A DNA stretch of 64,000 nucleotides from Gemmatimonadota bacterium (GTDB taxonomy: Bacteria; Gemmatimonadota; Gemmatimonadetes; Longimicrobiales; Gaopeijiaceae): NCBI GenBank assembly GCA_022560615.1, contig JADFSR010000018.1:1-64000 (forward strand), written 5' to 3'. Shown piece by piece: positions 6,590-15,700 of this stretch. Both the position numbers and the translations under genes were made by a program. A model generated the notes under the pieces. It ran no database searches. It was not told the origin of the DNA and worked only from the letters and a program-made list of their open reading frames with translations. Numbering within the stretch: position 1 is the stretch's first letter; each line of letters starts with the position of its first letter.

Positions 6590-8584
6590 ATGAGTCGGGA
6601 ACTATCTCTGTGGCGTGGCATGATGGGCCTCGGCACTTTCGTCGCATTTCTTGGCGGACTCACGCCGGCCGCACTCACGGCGCAAGAGAGCGACGAAGTA
6701 CGCAGGCCGGTGCCGGCGCCCGTCGTCCCCCCCCCGTTCTACCAGCGTTCGCTAGAACGCGGGTGGCGCAGTGAGGACGGCAGCCCTGGACACTCGTACT
6801 GGCAGCAGTGGTCCTCGTATGAGCTCGAGGCACGTCTCGATCCGGAGACCTCGGAGCTGGAAGGCACCGTTCGCATCCTGTACGTGAACAATGCGCCCGC
6901 GAGCTTGCCTACCGTTTGGCTTCATTTACACCAGAACCTGCACCAGGAAGGCTCGCCGAGGAGTGGCTCCGAGGAGATCACGGGCGGTATTCGGCTGACG
7001 AGCGTCTCGGCAGACGGTGAGGAGCTCGAGGAGATCGAGCTCGACGATGGGCCGGGCTACGAGGTGAACGGTACGCTGATGCAGCTTGCCCCGGGCTTCC
7101 CAGTGGAGCAGGGCGATACGCTGGAGCTCGAGATCAGCTGGAGCGAGACGATTCCGCAGAACGGTTCCGGCCGGATGGGGCACTCCGACAAGGAGATGTA
7201 TTTCATCGCGTACTGGTTCCCGAAGATGGCGGTCCTCGACGACCTCCGTCTCTGGGACGCGCAGCCGTATTTGGGAGCTGCGGAGTTCTACGACGGATTC
7301 GGAGACTACACCGTCTCCATTTCCGTGCCCGAGGGCTGGACCGTGATGGCAACCGGCGAGCTCCAGAACCCCGATGAGGTGTTCTCGGCGCTCACGCGCG
7401 ACCGTCTCGAAGAGGCGTCGACCTCCGACGAGCTCGTGATGATCGCGGGGCAGGCGGAACGCGATGCGGGTACGGTGACAGCTTCCGGAACGGACGGCTG
7501 GCTCACCTATCGCTTCGAAGCCGAGAACGTGCGCGACTTCGCTTGGACGACATCGAACGTCCAGCGGTGGGACGCGACGTCGGCGCTCGTGCCGGACCGC
7601 GACGAGGACGGCGAAGACGACCGTGTGCTGATCCATTCATTCTGGCGTCCGGAGCGAGCGCCGCTCTGGGTCCAGCAGTGGGAGTACGCGAAGCAGTCGA
7701 TCGAGCACCACTCGGTGTATACTGGCTTTTCATATCCGTGGTCGCACATGACGTCGGTCGAGGGCGCGGACATCATCAGCGGCGGAATGGAGTTCCCGAT
7801 GCTGACGCTGATCGGGCCGTACGAGGACCGGGACGCGCAGGCGCTGTTCAACGTCACGTCTCACGAGGTCGGACACATGTGGGTGCCGATGATCGTGGGG
7901 ACCAACGAGAAGCGGTACGCGTGGATGGATGAGGGCTCGACCACGTTTCTGGAGGACCAGAGTCGGATGGAGATCTGGCCGGGCGTAGATCACCACCGGA
8001 TCGAGGCAACCAACTACCTCCGGGTCGCTACCGCCGGCTTGGAGCAAAGCATGATGCGGCATGCCGACTGGTACGAGCCGGGGCCTGGTCGTGGCGCCGC
8101 GTCGTATGCGAAGCCTGCCACGCTGATGGTCGCGCTTCGTGAGCTATTGGGGCCGGAGACGTGGGAGGAGGCGTACCGGGCCTTCATCTCGGAGTGGGCG
8201 TACAAGCACCCCACGCCGTGGGACTTCTTCGCCACGTTCGAGCGCTTCGCCGAGCAGGACCTCGATTGGTTCTGGACATCCTTCTACTTCGAGACGTGGA
8301 CGCTCGACCACGCGGTGGGCACGGTCCGCGCGCATGCGGCTGGTGGCGCCACCGTGACCATCGAGGACCGCGGCTTTGCTCCGTTCCCCGCAACGGTTCG
8401 CATCCGGACGTCGACGGGCGAGCAGATCGATGAAACGATCCCGGTCGAACACTGGCTCGACGGCAACAGGACCTTCGAGATCGAGGTCCCGGCGGGCGTG
8501 GGGTCGGTGATCCGAGTCGAGGTCGATCCGTCCGGTTACGTGCCCGACGTGGATCGCAGCAACAACTTTTGGCCACGGGGCTGA
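6590..8584 (+). CDS. Secreted M1-family zinc metallopeptidase
   Basis: 664-aa exported aminopeptidase-type enzyme. A signal peptide is followed by AALTAQES. An N-terminal beta domain precedes the gluzincin domain with HEVGHMW (zinc His, catalytic Glu), WMDEGSTTFLE (third zinc ligand Glu 18 residues later) and a preceding GGMEFPML in place of the classic GAMEN exopeptidase motif. A C-terminal beta-sandwich domain follows. Family members remove N-terminal residues from peptides. The GGMEF variant is common in bacterial exported M1 proteins. It probably acts in the periplasm or outside, feeding peptide uptake. Confidence 0.9.
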   Translation: MSRELSLWRGMMGLGTFVAFLGGLTPAALTAQESDEVRRPVPAPVVPPPFYQRSLERGWRSEDGSPGHSYWQQWSSYELEARLDPETSELEGTVRILYVNNAPASLPTVWLHLHQNLHQEGSPRSGSEEITGGIRLTSVSADGEELEEIELDDGPGYEVNGTLMQLAPGFPVEQGDTLELEISWSETIPQNGSGRMGHSDKEMYFIAYWFPKMAVLDDLRLWDAQPYLGAAEFYDGFGDYTVSISVPEGWTVMATGELQNPDEVFSALTRDRLEEASTSDELVMIAGQAERDAGTVTASGTDGWLTYRFEAENVRDFAWTTSNVQRWDATSALVPDRDEDGEDDRVLIHSFWRPERAPLWVQQWEYAKQSIEHHSVYTGFSYPWSHMTSVEGADIISGGMEFPMLTLIGPYEDRDAQALFNVTSHEVGHMWVPMIVGTNEKRYAWMDEGSTTFLEDQSRMEIWPGVDHHRIEATNYLRVATAGLEQSMMRHADWYEPGPGRGAASYAKPATLMVALRELLGPETWEEAYRAFISEWAYKHPTPWDFFATFERFAEQDLDWFWTSFYFETWTLDHAVGTVRAHAAGGATVTIEDRGFAPFPATVRIRTSTGEQIDETIPVEHWLDGNRTFEIEVPAGVGSVIRVEVDPSGYVPDVDRSNNFWPRG

Positions 8585-8680
8585 CGGGGGCTGAAGACAG
8601 GGGTCGATTCGTTCGACGACGATGATGGGCGTCAGCTTGTTCATTGTGATCGGTCCGTGTTCTGTGTGGGTGGGCCGCTG

Positions 8681-11600
8681 CTACCCCCAGCTCTTGATGT
8701 CTGGAGGGTTCTGGCGTAGCGCCGTGAGGTAGCGAAACGGGCTTGGACCCTGCTGATCCGGGTCGGCCGCGGACGTCTTCGACATCCCCCTCCGCCGTAC
8801 GGGCGTTCCCGGCACCCTCAACGCAGCCACTTCGTACGCGATCACGTTGAGCGTATCGCCGTCCTTCTGCAGCCGGCCGCGCACCGCGAGGAAGGGCTCC
8901 ATGCGCACGGCATTGCGGTCCCGCTTGTAGATATCAGGCTTCACAATAACGTTTATGGGACCGTGCTCATCTTCCATAAGGACAAAGACATAGCCCTTCG
9001 CGGTCCCAGGTCTTTGCCGCGTGGTCACGAGGCCTGCGACGCGCACCGTGCTGTGCTGGCGTAGGTGCGGAAGGCGGTCAGAGGATACGGTTCCGTCGGG
9101 CAGGACACCCTTCAAAAGCGTGAGCGGATGCAGCTCCGCCGAAAAGCGCAACATGCGGTACTCGGCGACCATGCGGTCCGTGGGCCCCAGCTCCGGGAAC
9201 GAGAGGTTCGCATACGGATCCGCGAGCTCCAACTCGGTCTGCGCGTGGTCTTCCCGGCCGCCCGTGCGCTCGTTGTCGGTCTCGGGGCCGAGCCAGAGAC
9301 CCGCCTGCCACAGCAATTCCCGCCTGGTGAGGCCGAAGTCGCTGAATCCGCCCACCCAGATGAGGTTTTCGATGGCAGGCCGCTTCAATGAGGCCGGCGT
9401 ACGGCGCAAAAAATCCGCGAGCGAGGCGTACGGGCCGCTTTTCTCCCGTTCTGCGACGATCCGCTCCGCGATTTCAGTACCCCAACTGCGTACGAAGCCA
9501 AGCCCGATGCGTAAATCGTCCCCTTCCGCGGTGCAAACGACCCGACTCCGGTTCACATCGGGCAGGAGGGTCCGTATACCATTCCTGCGTGCGTCCCGCC
9601 CCAGGGCATCGAGCGAGTAGAAGCCCATGGGCTGGTTATTGAAGAGCCCGACGTAGAATTCGATCGGATAATAGTGGCGTAGCCACGCGGATTGGTACGC
9701 CAGCAAGCCGAACGCGGCTGCGTGGGACTTGGGGAACCCGAATTCGCTGAACGCGGTGACCTGCGTGAAGATTTCCCGCGCGGTGGTCTCATCCACGCCG
9801 TTGGCCATCGCGCCCTTCTGGAAGTCGCCCCAGTGCGCTACGAGCGCCTCTTTCGAGCGTTTCCGACTCATCGCACGGCGTAGCTCCTCCGCTTGACCGT
9901 CCGAGAAGGACGCGAGCGCCTGACAGACTTTGAGCACCTGATCCTGGAAGATGATCACGCCCAGCGTCTCCCCGAGCGCTTCCTTCAGCAGCGGATGGGG
10001 GTAGGGGACCTCGTAGTCTGGGTTCTCACGCAGCATTTCACGGCGTCGCACGTACGGGTTCACCGCGCCACCGACGATGGGACCGGGGCGCACGATGGCT
10101 ACCTGAACGGCCAGATCCTCGAGATTCCGCGGCTTCGTGCGCCGGAGCATCTGGATCTGGGCCCGGCTCTCGATCTGGAAGAGCCCGACGGTGTCTCCCG
10201 AGCAGATGCGGTCGTAGAGGACCTCGTCCTCGAAGTCGATGCGGGACAGGTCGGGGGCCTCTCCGTGCCGTTCCGCGATCAGGTCGATGCTCTCTTCGAC
10301 CAGCGAGAGCATGCCGAGCGCGAGGAAGTCGATCTTGATGAAACCCGCGTCCTCGCAGGAATCCTTGTCCCACTGGCACAGCACTCGGCCTTCCCAGGCG
10401 GCGGGCTCGAGCGGGACGATCTCCACGAGCGGGCGGCTCGAGATGATCATGCCGCCCGGGTGCTGGGAGATATGGCGGGGCAGGCCTGCCACGTCTTCGG
10501 CCAAAGACCCCAATAGGCGCCACAATTGGGCGTCCGCGCGGTCTTTGAACTCCGGCAGCGCCGCGATTTCGTCCGCGAGACCCGCCGCGGAACGGTGCTC
10601 GGAGAGCTTCGAGAGCTTTTCCAGCTCTCCCATCGGCAAGTCGAGCACTTTTCCGATCTCCCGAACCGCCGATTTCAACCGATACGTGGGGAAGGTGCAG
10701 ACGAGCCCGGTGTGCTCGTAGCCGTACTTCTCGTAGACGCGCAGGATGAGCTTTTCCCGGATGTCTCTCGGGAAGTCGAGGTCGATGTCCGGCACGCTGC
10801 GCAGGGCTTCGTTGAGGAATCGGCCGAGGGAGAGGTTGTTCTTCACCGGATCGATGTGCGAGAGCCCGATCAAATAGCAGATGATCGACGATACCGAGGA
10901 ACCACGTCCACGGCCGGGGGGGAGGCCCGAACGGGCCCGCGGGGCGTCTCCGCGAACTTCCCGTGCGACGAGGACAGCCAGGTCCATGATGTCACGGTAG
11001 ACGAGAAAAAATCCCGCGAGCCCGTGGAGATCCACGAGGCTCAACTCCGTGTGCAGACGGTCTTCAGCGTCCTTCTCTTCCGTGCTGCCGGGCTCGTAGA
11101 GCGTAGAGATCTTGGCCAGGCAGATCGCGGCGAGCGTTTCGAGTGCTTCACCTCGCGCCGATCCCTCGAAATTCGGGAACTCGTAGCCGAGATCTTCCGT
11201 CAGATCGAAGGCGGCGCACCGCTCGGCGATGAGCAGCGTGTTCGTGAGCGCTTCGGGTCGGCTCTGGAAGCGGTGACGCATCTCCCACGGCTCGGCGAGG
11301 TGGAAGAGCCGGTTGGCCCGCCGCGCACCGTGCGCGCCGTCGAGCGTCGCTCGCTTCTTGATGGAGACGAGCACGTCCTGGAGCCGATGCCGCTCGGGGC
11401 GATGATAGTGCACGTTTCCGGTCGCCACGACGCCGAGTCCCAAACGCCCGGCGAGGCGAGCGAGCGCCTTGTTGCGCGCCGTATCTCCCTTCACGGCATT
11501 GTCTTGCAGCTCCACGAAGACGCTGCCAGGCCCGAAGGCGTTCACGAGCTGCCGAATCATCTGCTCGGCTTCGGCGACCGATGATGAGAGCGCGGCCGCC

Positions 11601-12022
11601 ACGGGGCTCTTCCCGCACCCGGTCAGCAGGATCAGCCCCTCGCAGAGCTCGAGCAGAGAGGGCAGGGGGAGCCGTGCATCGCCTCGCTCCGAACCCATGT
11701 GAGCCTCGGTGAGCAAGCGGCACAGGTTGGCGTAACCCTGAGGTGTTTCGGCCAAAAGCGTGACGTGATGTCCGCCCTCGGGCTCCTCGAAGCCAGGAAA
11801 GCACTCCCGGAGGGTGACTTCCGCGCCCGTGATCGGCTGGAGATTGGCCCGTTTCGCCGCGTGGGCGAACTCCATGGAGCCGTAGAGTCCGTTGTGGTCC
11901 GTGAGCGCGAGCGCCGGGTAGCCGAGCTCCACCGCGCGCATCGCCAGTTCTTGGGGATGCGATGCGCCGTCCAGGAACGAAAAACCCGAATGGCAGTGCA
12001 GTTCGACGTAGGGCGTTTCCAT
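8681..12022 (-). CDS. dnaE2: Error-prone DNA polymerase III alpha-type subunit DnaE2
   Basis: C-family polymerase used for translesion synthesis and damage-induced mutagenesis. The 1113-aa product starts with the PHP domain (METPYVELHCHSGFSFLDGA), has the polymerase palm with PDIDLDFPRDIR (catalytic Asp triad), the GRGSSVSSIICYLIGLS region and a C-terminal OB fold (STVRVAGLVTTRQRPGTAKG). Length fits DnaE2 rather than replicative DnaE1. The open frame extends further upstream, but I start at 12022 because the family begins at this Met and the promoter -10 (12031-12036) would place transcription at or within 2 nt of this ATG, giving a leaderless message. ImuB, its usual partner, is 37 kb away under a matching operator. 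No imuA/splB neighbour. Confidence 0.93.
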   Translation of the reverse strand: METPYVELHCHSGFSFLDGASHPQELAMRAVELGYPALALTDHNGLYGSMEFAHAAKRANLQPITGAEVTLRECFPGFEEPEGGHHVTLLAETPQGYANLCRLLTEAHMGSERGDARLPLPSLLELCEGLILLTGCGKSPVAAALSSSVAEAEQMIRQLVNAFGPGSVFVELQDNAVKGDTARNKALARLAGRLGLGVVATGNVHYHRPERHRLQDVLVSIKKRATLDGAHGARRANRLFHLAEPWEMRHRFQSRPEALTNTLLIAERCAAFDLTEDLGYEFPNFEGSARGEALETLAAICLAKISTLYEPGSTEEKDAEDRLHTELSLVDLHGLAGFFLVYRDIMDLAVLVAREVRGDAPRARSGLPPGRGRGSSVSSIICYLIGLSHIDPVKNNLSLGRFLNEALRSVPDIDLDFPRDIREKLILRVYEKYGYEHTGLVCTFPTYRLKSAVREIGKVLDLPMGELEKLSKLSEHRSAAGLADEIAALPEFKDRADAQLWRLLGSLAEDVAGLPRHISQHPGGMIISSRPLVEIVPLEPAAWEGRVLCQWDKDSCEDAGFIKIDFLALGMLSLVEESIDLIAERHGEAPDLSRIDFEDEVLYDRICSGDTVGLFQIESRAQIQMLRRTKPRNLEDLAVQVAIVRPGPIVGGAVNPYVRRREMLRENPDYEVPYPHPLLKEALGETLGVIIFQDQVLKVCQALASFSDGQAEELRRAMSRKRSKEALVAHWGDFQKGAMANGVDETTAREIFTQVTAFSEFGFPKSHAAAFGLLAYQSAWLRHYYPIEFYVGLFNNQPMGFYSLDALGRDARRNGIRTLLPDVNRSRVVCTAEGDDLRIGLGFVRSWGTEIAERIVAEREKSGPYASLADFLRRTPASLKRPAIENLIWVGGFSDFGLTRRELLWQAGLWLGPETDNERTGGREDHAQTELELADPYANLSFPELGPTDRMVAEYRMLRFSAELHPLTLLKGVLPDGTVSSDRLPHLRQHSTVRVAGLVTTRQRPGTAKGYVFVLMEDEHGPINVIVKPDIYKRDRNAVRMEPFLAVRGRLQKDGDTLNVIAYEVAALRVPGTPVRRRGMSKTSAADPDQQGPSPFRYLTALRQNPPDIKSWG

Positions 12023-12025
12023 GGA

Positions 12026-12059
12026 AACCGAAGATAAACCGAAAGTCGGGGTCATGCAA
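12026..12059 (-). promoter_or_regulatory. Promoter with candidate SOS-type operator of dnaE2
   Basis: On the minus strand TTGCAT (12059-12054), 17 bp, TATCTT (12036-12031). Overlapping the -10 is the top-strand sequence AACCGAAGATAAACCGAA (12026-12043), a direct repeat of ACCGAA. The same sequence with one change and the same promoter spacing occurs upstream of imuB (49154-49187). A repressor bound here would cover the -10 and the start codon. Confidence 0.75.
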
Positions 12060-12270
12060 TGCTGATCGCAGCTCGCCAGCGGATGAGAACAGTGACCAGG
12101 AAACCAGTCGGATCTGTCTCCTATGGATGACGTCGGGACGCGTTCGCGAACGCCAAGACAACAAGTCCGGCGTGGCACGGGTCCTGCACTCATCCCGTTC
12201 TCGGGCTTGAGCGCCTCAGACCCATCCGGAAGGTCCGACTACATCACATGGGCTCGCGCAAGGAGGTGCC

Positions 12271-12777
12271 GTGGGGGCGACACGCGCTGCTGACTGCGTA
12301 CCCGAGGCAGCTGCTGAGTGGGTAGCCCTCGAGCGGATCATCAAGCTCCAGTTGCGCCGCTGGGTTGTCGACGAGGATGACCTCGCGGACATGACCCAGG
12401 ACTGCCTTGCCAAGGTCTGGCTGAAGGGCGGCACGTTCAGGGGTCAGTCCAAGTTCTCATCCTGGCTCTATCGGGTGGCTCGGAACGAGTTCCTCGATTG
12501 GGTGAGGAAGCGAGACTTGCACGGGCGAGCGGGGCGAGAATGGTCCGCCGAGTATGCGTTACAGCCTCGCCGAGATCTGGCCGAGCTCACGACCGATCGA
12601 TTGGCGGCCACCAAACTCCTGAGTCGACTCGCGGTTCTCGACCGATGCATCCTCGAACTGCACTACCTCGACGATCGCACGTCCGCTGATATCGGCCGCC
12701 AGCTCGACCTCGCGGCATCGTCGGTTCGGTGCCGGATTATGCGAATGCGCTGTGACTGGGCGGCCCTCGAGGCTTGA
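12271..12777 (+). CDS. ECF-type RNA polymerase sigma factor
   Basis: 168 aa with sigma region 2 (residues about 20-85: VDEDDLADMTQDCLAKVW, then FRGQSKFSSWLYRVARNEFLDWVRKR) and region 4 (about 110-160: LAVLDRCILELHYLDDRTSADIGRQLDLAASSVRCRIMRMR). It would direct RNA polymerase to a dedicated promoter set, usually for an envelope or stress response. GTG start with a very strong Shine-Dalgarno (AAGGAGGTG) 5 nt upstream. No anti-sigma factor is recognisable next door. The following exported adaptor-like gene may be part of the same unit. Confidence 0.88.
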   Translation: MGATRAADCVPEAAAEWVALERIIKLQLRRWVVDEDDLADMTQDCLAKVWLKGGTFRGQSKFSSWLYRVARNEFLDWVRKRDLHGRAGREWSAEYALQPRRDLAELTTDRLAATKLLSRLAVLDRCILELHYLDDRTSADIGRQLDLAASSVRCRIMRMRCDWAALEA

Positions 12778-12898
12778 GGAGGCGGCATGACACGCCGGTG
12801 GCTATTCGTGGTTGTCTCCGATCCCAGCTCCTCATTGCACGTTCTTCGCCCCAGCCGCATCATGGGTAGTGACCCTGACTCTGCCGGAAGGAGGGAGG

Positions 12899-13426
12899 AT
12901 GAACAAAGGAGCCATACTGTCCTTGCTGTTTGTGGGGCTCATCACTGGCAGCTACCTCGAGTTCGAAATGAACCTAGCGCGCGTCGCGGACGAGGAGGAC
13001 GGAGACGACCTGACGATCGTGGCCGAGGGTGTCGGATTGCCACCAGGGAGGGGGACGAGCGAGTTCGCAGATAACGTGCCCCAACCTGTTAGAGGCGTAG
13101 CAGTGGAAGCGTCTTTCAACTCAGAAGCGCTCCCGGACCGCCTCATCGTGCCTCGCTCCGCAATCCTCTTACGTGGTAGTGAGGATCGACGCCCGGTGCT
13201 TTTCGTGTATGAGCCGAACGGCAGCTGGGGACTCGCCAAATGGCGTTACGTCAACCTCGGGGAAGAGAACGAAACCCACGTGGAGATCTTGGCGGAAGGC
13301 CCTGAGGAAGGGGCGGTCGAACCGGGCGAGATCGTGCTAGTCGATGGTCACCACTACCTGGCGCATGACACTCCCATCCGGCTGGTGGAGGACGTGGCGG
13401 CGGAGGGGGGCAGACCTGCGCGTTAA
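12899..13426 (+). CDS. RND/HlyD-type membrane-fusion protein, C-terminal domain only
   Basis: 175 aa with a good ribosome-binding site (GGAAGGAGGGAGG) and an N-terminal hydrophobic anchor (KGAILSLLFVGLITGSYLEF). The rest matches only the C-terminal membrane-proximal part of RND adaptor proteins: RLIVPRSAILLRGSEDRRPV, VLFVYEPNGSWGLAKWRYVN and VLVDGHHYLAHDTPIRLVED. The coiled-coil hairpin and lipoyl domains that make a working adaptor are absent. No RND pump follows. It is either a deletion derivative that kept a start signal, or a mini-protein with a different role. It lies 121 bp after the sigma factor gene. Confidence 0.6.
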   Translation: MNKGAILSLLFVGLITGSYLEFEMNLARVADEEDGDDLTIVAEGVGLPPGRGTSEFADNVPQPVRGVAVEASFNSEALPDRLIVPRSAILLRGSEDRRPVLFVYEPNGSWGLAKWRYVNLGEENETHVEILAEGPEEGAVEPGEIVLVDGHHYLAHDTPIRLVEDVAAEGGRPAR

Positions 13427-13558
13427 GGATGGGCGATTCTACCGACCTTATGGGGCGTGCGATCGGAGGCCGGGGTCTGATCCAGGCTGAAATCCCCTTG
13501 GGGTGGCCCACGCGCGGGCGAGATGGGCGGGTCGGTGAGAAAGGAGAGGATCCTCATC

Positions 13559-14029
13559 TCAGCCGCCGATAAGGCCGATCAACTCGTAGAGAATGACAGT
13601 TGCCACGTCTAACTCATCGGTTACGACCGTCGCCAACTGCGAATCCGTGACCGCCAGCAGGCGCTCATCCATCGGAAGCGTGACCAGGCCCACCAACTGG
13701 CCGGCCATGGAAAGGCGATACCAGGCAACCGTTCTCAGTTCGTAGTCGGGATAGTCCTTCAGCCACAAGCGTCCGTCGTCCGAGGACCTCAGTTCAGTGA
13801 ACGCCGGAAGCGTCTCGTGGCCTCGTAGCTGCTCCAGCCGACTCCGCTCGTGTCGGGCGAAGTCAGCCATGACATCGGCGGCGGGAAAATCGGCCGGCAA
13901 CCGTCGATTCGCTTTCCGTTCGATTTCGCGAAGCCGGGCGTCATGTTCGGCGCTCGACGCAGTGCGGGTCGCAGCCCGTCGCGGCCTGCTACGGTGTGTG
14001 CAGGTCCTCGAGCGACCTCCTCCTCCCAA
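13559..14029 (-). pseudogene. C-terminal fragment of a Gemmatimonadota-type beta-propeller protein
   Basis: The last about 130 codons read ERKANRRLPADFPAADVMAD, then DGRLWLKDYPDY, GQLVGLVTLPMDERLLAVTD and DELDVATVILYEL before the stop at 13559. This WLKDY..GxLVGxVxLP..xLLxV...DELDVxxVxxY pattern is, from memory, the end of secreted 6-bladed propeller proteins common in this phylum. The first about 27 residues of the open frame are Arg-rich and unlike the rest, and no signal peptide or propeller body is present. So I read it as a truncated remnant starting near 13948. Confidence 0.5.
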
Positions 14030-14929
14030 CCCATGCTATCGCCGTGTCGCATCCTGATACGTGGCCGTTCGTGAGCGGCGGCGCTGGACCCGGCTGTGTC
14101 TACGTCGCCCGCAGCCCGTTCAACGCTTCCCACATCGTCGTGCCGGAGCCCTGTGCTTCTCTCTGCGGTGGCTTTGTCCGGCCATCTCGCGTGCTTCAGG
14201 CTATCCCGACGCAGTTCGACGACCTCCAATCTCCATAGCCCCACCCACCGCGTAGCGGCTTCGTTCAACGGATCCTTTCCGCACTCGCATGAGCCTCGCC
14301 TTCCGACCCGCCATCCTGTAGAGTGCGGAAACAATCCTTGTTTGTTATGCGAAAGCGGTGTAAGCGGGGGTGGGAAGGGAGCGGTCGAGGAGAGCGACAG
14401 CTGGATCAAGGTCTCTTGATGCGTATGCCCGTTAGTCCCGATCGTCTACCATAACCCGGTTCAAGATCGTGAAAGCCCGATAGCGCGGCAGCTGCCGCGC
14501 GTACGTATCGCAGTGGTCGACCATCGCTACGTCAGGTAACGCCTGATTCACGCTCTCGCTGTAGATCCTACGCAATATCGAGTGCTCCTTAGTGTGGCTT
14601 CGCCACACATGTCGCACTCGCCGACCCGGTGGGTCGGTTTCGCTGTCGTGGCTGCGGTGACCTGCACTCGACATTGACTCATCGGCCCGCTGCGCGGGAA
14701 GACCTTCCGCTCGGCCGCTACGCGGACACTCCGTCAGACGCTCACCTCGCTCGACCCAGAAGCATCGTCCGAAAGCGCAGGTCACGCGCAGCCTGCTAGC
14801 GCCCCGTGACTTGCGTCTGACTCCTTGTCGTGAATCAATTGGGCCGTTACGCGACATCAAACAGGACATTTTGGGAGTTGCCGTCTGAGTTTTCCGAGAG
14901 GAAGCGGGTTCGAGATCGCGCGCCGCAAG
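14030..14929. other. Gene-poor 0.9-kb stretch with an inverted repeat
   Basis: Long frames on the minus strand here are Arg/Ser-rich and look like shadows. The notable structure is an imperfect inverted repeat: GGCTGCGGTGACCTGC (14650-14665) and its near complement at 14777-14793 (one extra base), enclosing about 110 bp that contains several small GC hairpins such as CGACCC-GGT-GGGTCG. It may be a small non-autonomous element or a structured RNA. I see no gene. Confidence 0.4.
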
Positions 14930-15223
14930 GTGACTCACTACCTGTTGGCCACGGCCCATCCGGTGGGTGGATCCAAAGCGCGCTACTTCGAATCCCGTGG
15001 CTATGTCCTGGATCGTCCCGAGGTCTTCGAAGCGAGCCTTGTACAGGCGGCTGAATCTGGCGACGTGCTCAACGCGGAGGCGACGGAGTGGGGAACCAAG
15101 TACTATTTGGTCTCGACCGTGCCTGCCCCCGATGGGAACCCGATGACTCTCGGCACCGTATGGATGGTCGATAATGAAGGAGGCCGTCCGGTGCTGGTGA
15201 CGGCTTACCCGAGTGGAAGATGA
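14930..15223 (+). CDS. DUF6883 domain protein
   Basis: 97 aa matching DUF6883: THYLLATAHPVGGSKARYFE at the start, EWGTKYYLVSTVPAPDGNP and TVWMVDNEGGRPVLVTAYPS at the end. DUF6883 domains occur as stand-alone small proteins and in toxin contexts, and the biochemical activity is unknown. The frame upstream (RGSGFEIARRKV) looks coding too, but has no normal start. The native N-terminus may therefore begin further upstream at a non-standard codon or be truncated; GTG 14930 is the first ordinary start. The stop overlaps the next start as ATGA, so the two are translationally coupled. Confidence 0.7.
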   Translation: MTHYLLATAHPVGGSKARYFESRGYVLDRPEVFEASLVQAAESGDVLNAEATEWGTKYYLVSTVPAPDGNPMTLGTVWMVDNEGGRPVLVTAYPSGR

Positions 15224-15450
15224 CCATGAAAGAACTAGGAACCGTAGTCCTGCGCCGCGACCTGCCCGAGGTGGGGCTTGAGGCCGGTGATGTGGGCGTG
15301 ATCGTTCATAGACATGCCGGGGATTCTTACGAGGTGGAGTTCGTGTCAGGGGAAGGCGCGACTCTCGGGGTTGTAACGCTACCGGCTTCCGATCTTCGCC
15401 CGATCGACGCGAAAGAGATTCTTCACGTGAGAAGCCTCGCACACAGTTAG
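15220..15450 (+). CDS. DUF4926 domain protein
   Basis: 76 aa. KELGTVVLRRDLPEVGLEAG, VGVIVHRHAGDSYEVEF, VTLPASDLRPI is the DUF4926 pattern, a small SH3-like all-beta fold. DUF4926 genes repeatedly follow DUF6883 genes in bacteria (from memory), as here with a 4-nt ATGA overlap. That suggests a toxin-antitoxin or effector-immunity type pair, with this protein as the likely partner or neutraliser. An alternative start is the ATG at 15226. Confidence 0.75.
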   Translation: MTMKELGTVVLRRDLPEVGLEAGDVGVIVHRHAGDSYEVEFVSGEGATLGVVTLPASDLRPIDAKEILHVRSLAHS

Positions 15451-15700
15451 GGCGTTTGACGTCGCGTGACGCCGCTCTCCCGCTCGGGCCCTCAGAAAGC
15501 GCTGTCGCGCCGAGCGTGAATGGCACTATCGTGGGAAGCGACGGGCCCGGCCCCTACGGGGACACTCCGGTGAGCACTGACATGCTCGCCTCCGCGTCGG
15601 GAGCGCCTGTCCGTCCGTTACCTCACACGGCTCATGGAGACATGGCACCGAATTGTCCTGATGCAGTATGATGAAAGGACGCTATGGACCAAGGGATCAA

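Noticed and set aside
8585-8680. Intrinsic terminator between the convergent M1 peptidase and dnaE2 genes
   Set aside because: Only a short GTCGA-TTC-type hairpin without a U-tract; not strong enough to call.
11148-12164. 338-codon minus-strand frame overlapping the dnaE2 start
   Set aside because: Arg/His/Ala-rich shadow of the PHP domain coding sequence in another frame.
14432-15526. 364-codon open frame on the minus strand
   Set aside because: Arg/Ser/Pro-rich, no motifs or ribosome-binding site, and antisense to the DUF6883 and DUF4926 genes whose protein features are clear.
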